Origin: Aquitalea aquatica | GTDB lineage: Bacteria; Pseudomonadota; Gammaproteobacteria; Burkholderiales; Chromobacteriaceae | Reading direction: 5' to 3' | Length of the DNA stretch: 64,000 bases | NCBI RefSeq assembly: GCF_013911085.1 | Contig: NZ_JACERN010000033.1 | Location: 248,001 to 312,000, forward strand | Part shown: in pieces, positions 57,215 to 64,000 of the stretch | Numbering within the stretch: the first letter of the stretch is position 1 | How the letters are laid out: the number at the start of each line of letters is the position of its first letter | Notes under the pieces: model-generated | Told to the model about the DNA's origin: nothing | The model's input: only the letters and a program-made list of their open reading frames with translations | Database searches by the model: none | Made by a program: the position numbers and the translations under genes

Positions 57215-58315
57215 TTAGCGGCCGGTCTTCAGCTGGGTCCACAGACGGTTCTGCAGACGCATGATGTCAGACGGCAGCGGTTTCAGCAGGAACAGGGTCT
57301 TCATGACCGATTCCGGCGGGTAAATGGACGGATCGTTGGCGATTTCCGGCTTCACGAACTTGCGAGCCGCCGCGTTGGCAGTCGGGTAGAACACTTCGTC
57401 GGTAATCGCGGCATTGACTTCCGGATTTTCGATGTAATTGATCCACTTGAGGGCGGCATCGACATGCGGTGCATCTTTCGGGATCACCATCACATCAAAC
57501 CAGATCGGCGCACCGGACTTCGGAATCACGTAGCCCAGCTGGTAGGTACGCTTGGCCTCGGCCGCACGGTGCTTGGCGATATTGACGTCGCCAGACCAGC
57601 CCAGCGCCAGGCAGATGTCGCCGTTGGCCAGGTCATTGATATAGCCGGAAGAGTTGAACTGGGTGATGTAGGGGCGGATTTTCTTCAGCAGCTCGAAGGC
57701 AGCCTGGTAGTCGGCCGGGTTCTTGCTGTTGGGATCTTTGCCCAGATGATGCAGGGTAACGGCGAATACGTCATTGGCCTGATCCAGCACCGAAACACCA
57801 CAGCCCTTCAGCTTGGAAACGTATTTCGGGTCAAACAGGATGTCCCAGCTATCCAGCGGGGTGTCTTTACCCAGGATGGCCTTGACCTTGGTGAAGTTAT
57901 AACCCAGGCCATCAGTGCCATAAGCCCACGGTACACCGTGCGCATTGCCCGGATCAGCATCCTGGATCTTGGCCATCAATGCCTTGTCCAGATTCGCCAG
58001 GTTGGGAATCTTGGACTTGTCGAGCTTCTGATAGATGCCGGCCTCGATCTGCTTGGCCATGAAGTTGGAAGTAGGCACCACGATGTCGTAACCGGCGCGG
58101 CCGGTCATCATCTTGGCTTGCAGGGTATCGTCGCTGTCGTACACGTCATACTTGACCTTGACCCCGGTCTGCTTTTCAAAGCCAGGAATGGTGCTCTTGG
58201 CGATGTAGTCCGACCAGTTGTAGACGTTCAGCACCTTGTCTTCTGCCAGTACGCCCGCACTAGGCAACAGCAGAAGCAGCGAACATAGCACTTTCTTGAC
58301 AAGTTTCTTCTTCAT
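57215..58315 (-). CDS. potF: Putrescine/spermidine-binding periplasmic protein
   Basis: 366 residues from ATG at 58315 with AGGAAG upstream. Signal peptide to about residue 25 (LLLPSAGVLA). The mature protein opens VLNVYNWSDYIAKSTIPGFEKQTG, the classical PotF/PotD opening, with ligand-contact segments WAYGTDGLGYNFTKV near 135, LALGWSGDVNIA near 240 and IWFDVMVIPKDAPH near 272. It binds polyamines for import by PotH and PotI. Confidence 0.95.
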   Translation of the reverse strand: MKKKLVKKVLCSLLLLLPSAGVLAEDKVLNVYNWSDYIAKSTIPGFEKQTGVKVKYDVYDSDDTLQAKMMTGRAGYDIVVPTSNFMAKQIEAGIYQKLDKSKIPNLANLDKALMAKIQDADPGNAHGVPWAYGTDGLGYNFTKVKAILGKDTPLDSWDILFDPKYVSKLKGCGVSVLDQANDVFAVTLHHLGKDPNSKNPADYQAAFELLKKIRPYITQFNSSGYINDLANGDICLALGWSGDVNIAKHRAAEAKRTYQLGYVIPKSGAPIWFDVMVIPKDAPHVDAALKWINYIENPEVNAAITDEVFYPTANAAARKFVKPEIANDPSIYPPESVMKTLFLLKPLPSDIMRLQNRLWTQLKTGR

Positions 58316-59228
58316 TACAGGCTTCCTAATGTATTGCAAGACCATAAACTCCCTGTTGTCTGGGGACTCAGGGACCTGATGAACTGCACCTCCTGTTGAC
58401 CGTCCGGGGATTCTCCCTCAAATCCGGTCAGCGCCAAACCTGGGGCAACAATGGCACGGATATCTATCAAGCAATATTCGTGCACAACATTTATAACCCC
58501 ATCCTATCCACTCTGGCTATTGCTATCCCAGCTGGACCCGGCAACCGTCAGGCAAGAGACGACGAGCTTGCGGCGTAGGCCACGAGTCGTCCTGTATTTA
58601 TTGTTTTCGCAGGAAACCTGTGGAAACCGGCTGACAGGGGCCAAGCATTGCGCTGACCGTTTGCTGCCTGTTTCCCGCAAGGGTAGACCTTCCCCATTAC
58701 CAAGCCTCCTCCACTGTAGATGCCACCTCTGTAATGTTTAATAAAATCCACAATCTGTGGTGAGGTGTTACAGCTTTTTAACCACAAAGACATTTAGCCG
58801 CAACATGAATTTATTTTGCAGCGCAAAAAATTCAACACCCAAATGCTCTTGACGGCGGGCAGTGTTTACTATTCTGAACATCTGATCATTTCTACTGGCA
58901 CAAACCGCCGTACAGAGCAAATTTGCCTATACATATGATCAAAACCACCGCCCAGCCTGATGTTTCAAGGCTTTAGCAAGATCCGGACACGCCTTGTACC
59001 TACCCGCTGATTTACCACAGACAACAGTGGCCCTGAACACTCAACGCAGCTGGTCGCCGCCTGGCCGACAAAAAAGATTTTTTCTTGCGCTCCGACAAGC
59101 TGAGGCAGATTTGCCACAGATCAAATCCGGTTCGTACTTGCCGTGGCAACAGGCGAAAGAAAAGCGGATGACCCTTGCAGGCAATCCGCTTACGTTTTAG
59201 CAACTCTCGTTACCACCACTACATTTGA
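58316..59228. other. Long intergenic stretch with no gene found
   Basis: About 910 bases between potF and the trhP terminator side. Several short frames of 60-96 codons exist on both strands, but none has a ribosome site and family character. It has an AT-rich part near 58730-58960, a 13-bp palindrome CCACA-N3-TGTGG at 58748-58760, and the trhP terminator at 59158-59191. The potF promoter must lie near 58330-58420. Confidence 0.55.
59158..59191 (-). terminator. Terminator of the trhP operon
   Basis: An 8-bp stem AAGCGGAT/ATCCGCTT with a 14-base loop and a T-rich tail on the minus strand, about 38 bp after the trhP stop. Confidence 0.75.
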
Positions 59229-60575
59229 TCAGATCAATCGTGCCAGCAGGGCTTTTTCCATGCCGGCCATGTCGGGAATGCGCACCTGCATGCCATTGCC
59301 GGCTGCCAGATCGACAGCTGCACCATTGCGCGTCATCTGCTTGAGCTCGACGATACGGTTGCCGCGCGGATGAATCACTTCGATACGGTCGCCCACGCCA
59401 AAGCGGTTTTTCACTTCTACCAGCGCCCAGCCATCGGCATCCACTTCCAGCACATCGCCAACATACTGGCTTTGCTTGGCCTTGGAATGCCCATCCAGGT
59501 AGTTCTGGTAATCCTGGGTCTGATGACGTTCCAGGAAGCCCGGGGTGTAGCCACGATTGGCCAGGCCATCCAGCTCGGCCAGCAGGCCCAGGTTGAAGGG
59601 GCGGCCAGCTACCGCGTCATCAATAGCCTGGCGATACACCTGGGCGGTACGCGCCACGTAGTACAGGCTCTTGGTGCGGCCTTCGATCTTGAGCGAATCC
59701 ACCCCGATCTTCACCAGTTTCTCCACCTGCTCCACCGCACGCAGGTCCTTGGAGTTCATGATGTAAGTGCCATGCTCGTCTTCGATGATCGGCATCAGCT
59801 CACCCGGACGACTGCCCTCTTCGATCAGATAAGTCTTGTCAGCCAGCGGATGGCGCTCGGCACCACCACAGGCAGCAAAGCTCTGGTTGGCTTCTTCCAG
59901 GGCCTTGTTGAAGTCGAGCTTGATGGTTTGCACATCGCCAGCGTCGTCACCCTGGGTATCGTGCATCTTGTAATCCCAGCGGCAGGCATTGGTACAGGTG
60001 CCCTGGTTGGGGTCGCGGTGATTGAAATAGCCCGACAGCAGGCAACGGCCAGAGTAGGCAATACACAGCGCACCATGCACAAACACTTCCAGCTCGATAT
60101 CCGGACATTCCTGGCGGATTTCGGCAATCTCATCCAGGCTCAGCTCGCGCGACAGGATAATCCGCGACACACCCAGCTTCTGCCAGAACTTCACACCCAT
60201 ATAGTTAACGGTATTGGCCTGGACAGACAGATGCACCGGCACCTCGGGCCAGCGCTCACGCACCATCATGATCAGGCCCGGGTCGGCCATGATCAGCGCA
60301 TCCGGCTTCATGGCGATCACCGGCTCCATGTCCGCCATATAGGTCTTGATCTTGCTGTTGTGCGGCAGCAGATTGCTGGCCACAAAAAACAGCTTGCCGC
60401 GCGCATGCGCTTCATCAATACCTGTTTTCAGCTCTTCCAGCTTGAAGTCGTTATTACGCGCACGCAGCGAGTAGCGCGGCTGGCCGGCATAGACGGCATC
60501 GGCGCCAAAATCATAGGCGGCACGCATTTTATCCAGCGTGCCAGCAGGCAGCAGCAGTTCCGGGGCTTTCATCAT
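59229..60575 (-). CDS. trhP: Prephenate-dependent tRNA uridine(34) hydroxylase (U32 family)
   Basis: 448 residues, against 453 in E. coli YegQ/TrhP. Catalyses the hydroxylation step toward 5-carboxymethoxyuridine or 5-methoxyuridine at tRNA position 34, with prephenate. The U32 core contains PELLLPAGTLDKMRAAYDFGADAVYAG near 5, EVFVHGALCIAYSGRC near 168 (cluster cysteine region) and SGYFNHRDPNQGTCTNACRWDY near 186-207. Preceded by AAGGA and closely followed upstream by the 139-residue gene, with which it is probably co-transcribed. Confidence 0.92.
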   Translation of the reverse strand: MMKAPELLLPAGTLDKMRAAYDFGADAVYAGQPRYSLRARNNDFKLEELKTGIDEAHARGKLFFVASNLLPHNSKIKTYMADMEPVIAMKPDALIMADPGLIMMVRERWPEVPVHLSVQANTVNYMGVKFWQKLGVSRIILSRELSLDEIAEIRQECPDIELEVFVHGALCIAYSGRCLLSGYFNHRDPNQGTCTNACRWDYKMHDTQGDDAGDVQTIKLDFNKALEEANQSFAACGGAERHPLADKTYLIEEGSRPGELMPIIEDEHGTYIMNSKDLRAVEQVEKLVKIGVDSLKIEGRTKSLYYVARTAQVYRQAIDDAVAGRPFNLGLLAELDGLANRGYTPGFLERHQTQDYQNYLDGHSKAKQSQYVGDVLEVDADGWALVEVKNRFGVGDRIEVIHPRGNRIVELKQMTRNGAAVDLAAGNGMQVRIPDMAGMEKALLARLI

Positions 60576-60590
60576 GATGGCTTGGCTTCC

Positions 60591-61010
60591 TTAATGTGAC
60601 AGGCAGGCAATGGGCAGCGGCAGTCGGTCTGGCGATACAAAGCCGCGACGCGAGGCATCCTGGTTCAGCCTGTCAGCAGAGTAATATTGCAGCACCACCG
60701 CGCGGGCATCTTGCAGCACGTCGTCGCAGATCGCGAGGAAGGCTGGCCAGTCTTCCAGCATGGCCGGCTGCTCTTGGGCGCGGTGATACAGGATGGACAA
60801 CAAGGACATGGTCAGGGTGTGGTGGTATTTTTCCGCCGCCCCCTGCGCCATGGCAAAACGCGAAAAGGCACGTGCGCAGCGCACTGCCGCTTCGGCAGCC
60901 GGGTACTGACGGCGATAAGCCCAGGCAGCATACAAATGCGCCTGGTGGGTAAAGTCGGATGCAGGCAGCGTACTGGATTCCAACTGACGCAAAAACGCCT
61001 GATAGTCCAT
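60591..61010 (-). CDS. Conserved-looking hypothetical protein, 139 residues
   Basis: 139 residues, helical throughout. It carries FTHQAHLYAAWAYRR near 20 and FAMAQGAAEKYHHTLTMSLL near 51, in which the histidines may be a metal site. I recall proteins with this F-T-H-x-x-H-L pattern as hypothetical, without a known role. It ends 15 bp before the trhP start and follows its own terminator, so the two form a short operon. Confidence 0.75.
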   Translation of the reverse strand: MDYQAFLRQLESSTLPASDFTHQAHLYAAWAYRRQYPAAEAAVRCARAFSRFAMAQGAAEKYHHTLTMSLLSILYHRAQEQPAMLEDWPAFLAICDDVLQDARAVVLQYYSADRLNQDASRRGFVSPDRLPLPIACLSH

Positions 61011-61041
61011 GATTCGGGTATCTCCGAAAACTGTAAAAACA

Positions 61042-61070
61042 AAAAGGCCCCGCCGTATCAGGGGCCTTTT
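61042..61070. terminator. Bidirectional-looking terminator upstream of the 139-residue gene
   Basis: A 10-bp stem AAAAGGCCCC with a 9-base loop. On the minus strand it is followed by a T-rich tail and ends the transcript of the small membrane protein. Confidence 0.85.
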
Positions 61071-61174
61071 CTTAATGTTGCGGCGCGATTATGCGCTGTC
61101 TGCGCAGCCATCGTCAAGCCTGAAGCCATGCAGCAATGCGACATTAAATCACTGTTTTCAATGCCATTTTTCAG

Positions 61175-61390
61175 TCAGGGTTTTTGCGATAGCACCCACA
61201 GCATCAGCAGCTGCACCAGCAAGGCCGGCAGCATGAGGAACACACAGGCCAGCGTGGCGACCGGAGCGCTGGCAAAGTCCAGCGCACTCAGCCAGCCCGC
61301 ACACAATACAAACAACAAGGTAGCCAGCAGCAAGCCTATAAGGGCCAGCTTGCGCTGCTGACGCAAGCGTCGCAAAAACCGGTAAAACAT
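61175..61390 (-). CDS. Small membrane protein, 71 residues
   Basis: ATG at 61390 is preceded by GGAG, giving 71 residues that begin MFYRFLRRLRQQRKLAL. It has two hydrophobic helices (about 16-35 and 43-65) and a basic N-terminus. A longer frame to 61495 would lack a ribosome site. No family recognised. It lies 40 bp after DUF455 on the same strand and may be co-transcribed. Confidence 0.65.
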   Translation of the reverse strand: MFYRFLRRLRQQRKLALIGLLLATLLFVLCAGWLSALDFASAPVATLACVFLMLPALLVQLLMLWVLSQKP

Positions 61391-61430
61391 GCGGTACTCC
61401 ATTAAGTGAAATAACCCACCGTGCGGTGGC

Positions 61431-62237
61431 TCAATCCTTGCCTTGCTGCAGCCATTGCAACTCTGCTTCGGAAAAGCCGGCCAGACGCCGCGCATCCATA
61501 TTGTAGCTGCCGCGATGTGCCGTCAGATCATACTCTTCGAGCAGGCGGCTGAAGGTTGCCATCGGCTCCAGCGCGCGTTGTCGGCACAGATAATGAAACC
61601 AGTGATTACCTACTTGTACGTGGCCGATTTCATCGCGCAGGATAATGTCCAGAATGGCCACGCTGGCTTCATCGCCGATATTGGCCAGCTTGCGTTGCAG
61701 TTCGGGGCTGGCATCGAGGCCGCGCGCTTCCAGCACGCGCGGCACCAGTGCCATGCGTACCAACACATCGTGATCGGTGACATGGCAGATTTCCCACAAG
61801 CCGTTATGGGCAGGAAAATCGCCATAAGCGTAGCCCAGCTGCTGCAACCTGCCCTGCAGCAAACGGAAATGGCCTGCTTCTTCTGCGGCAATACGCAGCC
61901 AGTCACTGACAAAATCATCTGGCATCTCGCGAAAACGCCAGGCGGCATCCAAAGCCAGGTTGACCGCATTGAACTCGATATGGGCAATGGCATGCAGCAT
62001 GGCGGGCTGGCCTTGCGGCGAACCCGGACGCCGGCGCGGCACCTTGGTGGCATGCACCAGCTCAGGCCGCTCGGGATGGCCCGCCATCGGCAGCCGGGTC
62101 AATGGCGCATCTTCACGCTGCAGCTCACCACGCTGCCAGGCAGCATGAATGGCTTCGGTCGCGGCCAGTTTGTCTGCCACATCCGTGCAGAGCAAGGCAG
62201 CTTGAATTCGGGAATACAAAGCAGTAGGCATTATCAT
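61431..62237 (-). CDS. DUF455 ferritin-like protein
   Basis: 268 residues. Ferritin-like di-iron carboxylate pattern: AHIEFNAVNLALDAAWRF near 88, RIAAEEAGHFRLL near 118 with the E-x-x-H motif, and IILRDEIGHVQVGNHW near 195 with a second E-x-x-H. The RRRPGSPQGQPA segment near 68 is characteristic of DUF455. A di-iron oxidase or binding role is plausible; the function is not established. Confidence 0.88.
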   Translation of the reverse strand: MIMPTALYSRIQAALLCTDVADKLAATEAIHAAWQRGELQREDAPLTRLPMAGHPERPELVHATKVPRRRPGSPQGQPAMLHAIAHIEFNAVNLALDAAWRFREMPDDFVSDWLRIAAEEAGHFRLLQGRLQQLGYAYGDFPAHNGLWEICHVTDHDVLVRMALVPRVLEARGLDASPELQRKLANIGDEASVAILDIILRDEIGHVQVGNHWFHYLCRQRALEPMATFSRLLEEYDLTAHRGSYNMDARRLAGFSEAELQWLQQGKD

Positions 62238-62419
62238 GGTGCGTCATTCTAGCCGTTTGCACCGGCATCAGGCAGGCTTGTCATCAAATCAGTGCATACC
62301 CGCCAGACATCAGGGCCCGCAGTAAGCCAACCGCCCCCATGTCAGATTTTCAGTGCGTAGAGATCGTCGTCGAATAAGGCTTGATGCATAATGCCAACAT
62401 CTGCCACAGGGAGAATGTC

Positions 62420-62863
62420 ATGCTGTTCAATTCCAGCCAACTTGGTGCTGTAGAAGTGGATGAAAGCACCATCATCAATTTTGACCAGGGCATTCCCGCC
62501 CTGGAAAACTGCACCCAGTTCAAACTGTTCCATAATGCCGACAGCAATAATCCCTCGGTGTACTGGATGCAGTCGCTGAACGACGCGGCCATCACCCTCA
62601 GCGTCACCCTGCCGCAACAACTGGGTGTGCGCTATGAAGTGGAACTAAACGATGAAGAAGTGGCCCGCCTGCAATTGAGCAAGCCGGAAGACGCGGTCAT
62701 CCTGGTGTTGCTATACCAGGAGCAGTCCGCTGCCGAAGCCCACCCCGCACTGGGCGAACTGAAAGCAAATATCCGCAACCCGCTGGTACTCAATCTAGCC
62801 AGCCGCCAAGGCTTGCAGAAAACCGGCCTGTCCTGCGACATCCTGATGCACAACCTTAGCTGA
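62420..62863 (+). CDS. fliW: Flagellar assembly factor FliW
   Basis: 147 residues from ATG at 62420, with AGGGAG upstream. FliW binds flagellin and CsrA, coupling flagellin level to translation control. The family features are the N-terminal VDESTIINFDQGIPALENCTQFKLF and the central VYWMQSLNDAAITLSV and ANIRNPLVLNLASRQGLQ segments. No flagellar gene or csrA is adjacent, so it is an isolated copy here. Confidence 0.92.
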   Translation: MLFNSSQLGAVEVDESTIINFDQGIPALENCTQFKLFHNADSNNPSVYWMQSLNDAAITLSVTLPQQLGVRYEVELNDEEVARLQLSKPEDAVILVLLYQEQSAAEAHPALGELKANIRNPLVLNLASRQGLQKTGLSCDILMHNLS

Positions 62864-62872
62864 ACCAATATG

Positions 62873-62892
62873 CCGCCCGGTCCACCGGGCGG
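62873..62892. repeat. Perfect GC-rich hairpin between fliW and tag
   Basis: An 8-bp stem CCGCCCGG/CCGGGCGG with a 4-base loop, lying 14 bp before the tag start. No T tract follows, so it is not a clear terminator; it might slow or pause transcription between the two genes. Confidence 0.6.
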
Positions 62893-62906
62893 TGCTGGAG
62901 TCACGC

Positions 62907-63485
62907 ATGACCGCTCTTGCATTGCCGCGCTGCCCCTGGTGTGGCAACGACCCACTCTATATGGCCTATCACGATCAGGAATGGGGCCGCCCCCAGCACG
63001 ACGATCACAAACTGTTTGAAATGCTGATTCTGGAAGGTGCCCAGGCCGGGCTGTCGTGGATCACCATCTTGCGCAAGCGGGAGGGGTATCGCCGCGCCTT
63101 TCACGGTTTCGATCCGCAGCAAGTGGCGCGGATGGGCGAGGATGATGTGGAAAGGCTGATGCTGGACAGCAGCATCGTGCGCAACCGGCTGAAGATCAAC
63201 AGCGCCATCCGCAATGCGCGAGTGTTCCTGCAATTGCAGCAAGAACACGGCAGTTTTGCCCAATGGCTATGGGCGCATACCGATGGCCAGAGCGTGGTGA
63301 ATCACTGGCAATCGCTGGCAGAATGCCCGGCTAGTACTCCATTGTCCGACCGCATCAGCAAGGCCCTGAAAAAGGCCGGGATGAATTTTGTCGGCAGCAC
63401 GGTGATTTACGCCTACCTGCAAGCCACCGGCGTGGTAAATGATCACCTGCTGGGCTGCCACCTGCATCCAGCTTACCCGCACTGA
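62907..63485 (+). CDS. tag: DNA-3-methyladenine glycosylase I
   Basis: 192 residues from ATG at 62907, with GGAG upstream. It excises 3-methyladenine from alkylated DNA. Visible zinc ligands: cysteine in RCPWCGND near residue 9, histidine in YHDQEWG near 22, and histidine and cysteine in DHLLGCHLH near 183. The core LILEGAQAGLSWITILRKREGYR is near 40. A family-typical length. Convergent with the short gene at the right edge. Confidence 0.96.
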   Translation: MTALALPRCPWCGNDPLYMAYHDQEWGRPQHDDHKLFEMLILEGAQAGLSWITILRKREGYRRAFHGFDPQQVARMGEDDVERLMLDSSIVRNRLKINSAIRNARVFLQLQQEHGSFAQWLWAHTDGQSVVNHWQSLAECPASTPLSDRISKALKKAGMNFVGSTVIYAYLQATGVVNDHLLGCHLHPAYPH

Positions 63486-63490
63486 CCGAC

Positions 63491-63748
63491 TCAGGCCGCC
63501 TTGGTATCAAATACCACGGTGCGGAACAGCCCATCCGCCGAATGAAAGGGATGGGCACACACTACACCCCCATCCTGGCAGAAGGCCATCATGCGCCAGC
63601 TCTGGATCAACTCCTGTAATTCCTCTTCCGACCAGGGACCGGCAAAACGATCCGGCACCAGCGCTGACAACTCGCAACACAAGGCCTGCCGCTGCTCCGG
63701 CCTATCCAACTGCTGCACACTGAAAGACAGGGTCTTGCCATGCTTCAT
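63491..63748 (-). CDS. Small protein of unknown function, 85 residues
   Basis: ATG at 63748 has AAAGGA 6 bp upstream. The 85 residues begin MKHGKTLSFSVQQLDRP and contain three cysteines and several histidines; it looks like a small soluble alpha/beta protein. I recognise no family. Its stop is 5 bp from the tag stop. Confidence 0.6.
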   Translation of the reverse strand: MKHGKTLSFSVQQLDRPEQRQALCCELSALVPDRFAGPWSEEELQELIQSWRMMAFCQDGGVVCAHPFHSADGLFRTVVFDTKAA

Positions 63749-63884
63749 GACAAATCCTTTCAATCCGAAATGGATATGAGGAGAACCGCCATCATTCCAC
63801 GATTTATTATTCAGTACTAGTTGAAAGTCTGTTAGACGTGAACAGTAAGTAAAAATACGGCAGGAATACAACGCTTCCACCCAT

Positions 63885-63918
63885 AAAAAAAGGGCCATCC
63901 CCCTGGGACGACCCTTTA
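63885..63918 (-). terminator. Terminator of the right-edge partial gene
   Basis: An imperfect stem built from AAAGGGTCGTCCC and GGGATGGCCCTTT in minus-strand sense, followed by seven T. Confidence 0.75.
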
Positions 63919-63941
63919 ACACCTTGCGGTATAGCGCTGAA

Positions 63942-64000
63942 TCAGAACAGCTTCAGTCCCTTCAGCATCACCACCAGAATCAGCAGCGGCGACACAAAGC
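63942..64000 (-). CDS. C-terminal fragment of a gene running off the right edge
   Basis: A minus-strand reading frame from the window edge to a TGA at 63942-63944 gives FVSPLLILVVMLKGLKLF, a hydrophobic C-terminus such as a last membrane helix. It is followed by a clear terminator, which supports a real gene end. The protein cannot be identified from 18 residues. Confidence 0.5.
   Translation of the reverse strand, partial: FVSPLLILVVMLKGLKLF

Noticed and set aside
62873-62892. GC hairpin between fliW and tag as a terminator
   Set aside because: The stem is perfect but no T tract follows on either strand.

Overview
The window reads as a contiguous stretch of a GC-rich betaproteobacterial chromosome. 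Several gene forms point to the order Neisseriales, most likely Chromobacteriaceae (Chromobacterium, Vogesella or Aquitalea type): an FtsK with a single N-terminal membrane helix like the neisserial second FtsK, a DUF3138-type porin, DUF1415 and DUF455 proteins, and a polyamine-transporter cluster. The family assignment is inference from protein style, since no database was searched. No insertion sequence, prophage, CRISPR array, rRNA or tRNA gene was seen. Gene density is normal and most transcripts end in clear hairpin-plus-T terminators.

Layout. 1-2.4 kb: an oxidation operon on the minus strand (aldehyde dehydrogenase, a Tat-signal protein, and a GMC oxidoreductase cut by the window edge) that resembles the LaoCBA long-chain alcohol system of Pseudomonas. 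2.5-6.6 kb: a VWA protein and a five-PAS diguanylate cyclase. 6.8-10.2 kb: a 48-residue membrane miniprotein and FtsK with a 10-unit hexanucleotide repeat. 10.4-14.1 kb: aconitase B and a divergent GcvA-type LysR regulator. 14.1-24.4 kb: fructose bisphosphatase, a nucleoside phosphorylase, lipoproteins and many signalling proteins (two-receiver regulator, CSS-like EAL phosphodiesterase, a degenerate HD-GYP protein and an intact Hpt-HD-GYP protein around a dienelactone hydrolase). 24.5-28.2 kb: HD nucleotidase, cold-shock protein with a structured leader, DUF1415, lipoprotein, acyltransferase. 28.3-31.5 kb: pflB-pflA behind a textbook FNR site. 32-37 kb: lipoprotein, a Fur-box methyltransferase, a sorbosone dehydrogenase-like enzyme, dGTPase, phosphatase, MsrB.

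37.4-41.6 kb is a complete zinc operon on the minus strand: zur, a COG0523 GTPase, a histidine-rich membrane miniprotein, znuC, znuB, znuA, with a Zur box at its promoter. 41.6-43.4 kb carries two tandem cytochromes c' and a convergent cytochrome b561. 43.6-53.4 kb holds tyrS, a glyoxylate/hydroxypyruvate pair, a DEAD-box helicase with a long leader, an Xaa-Pro aminopeptidase, argS and an MBL-fold hydrolase. 53.5-58.3 kb holds a porin and a polyamine ABC transporter (binding protein and two permeases) with no ATPase gene. 59.2-64 kb: tRNA hydroxylase trhP, small hypotheticals, DUF455, fliW, tag and two short genes at the right edge.

I found no obviously new defence or mobile system. The most distinctive items are the histidine-rich miniprotein inside the Zur regulon, the Fur-controlled methyltransferase, the degenerate signalling domains, the structured leaders of the cold-shock and helicase genes, and the repeat in ftsK.
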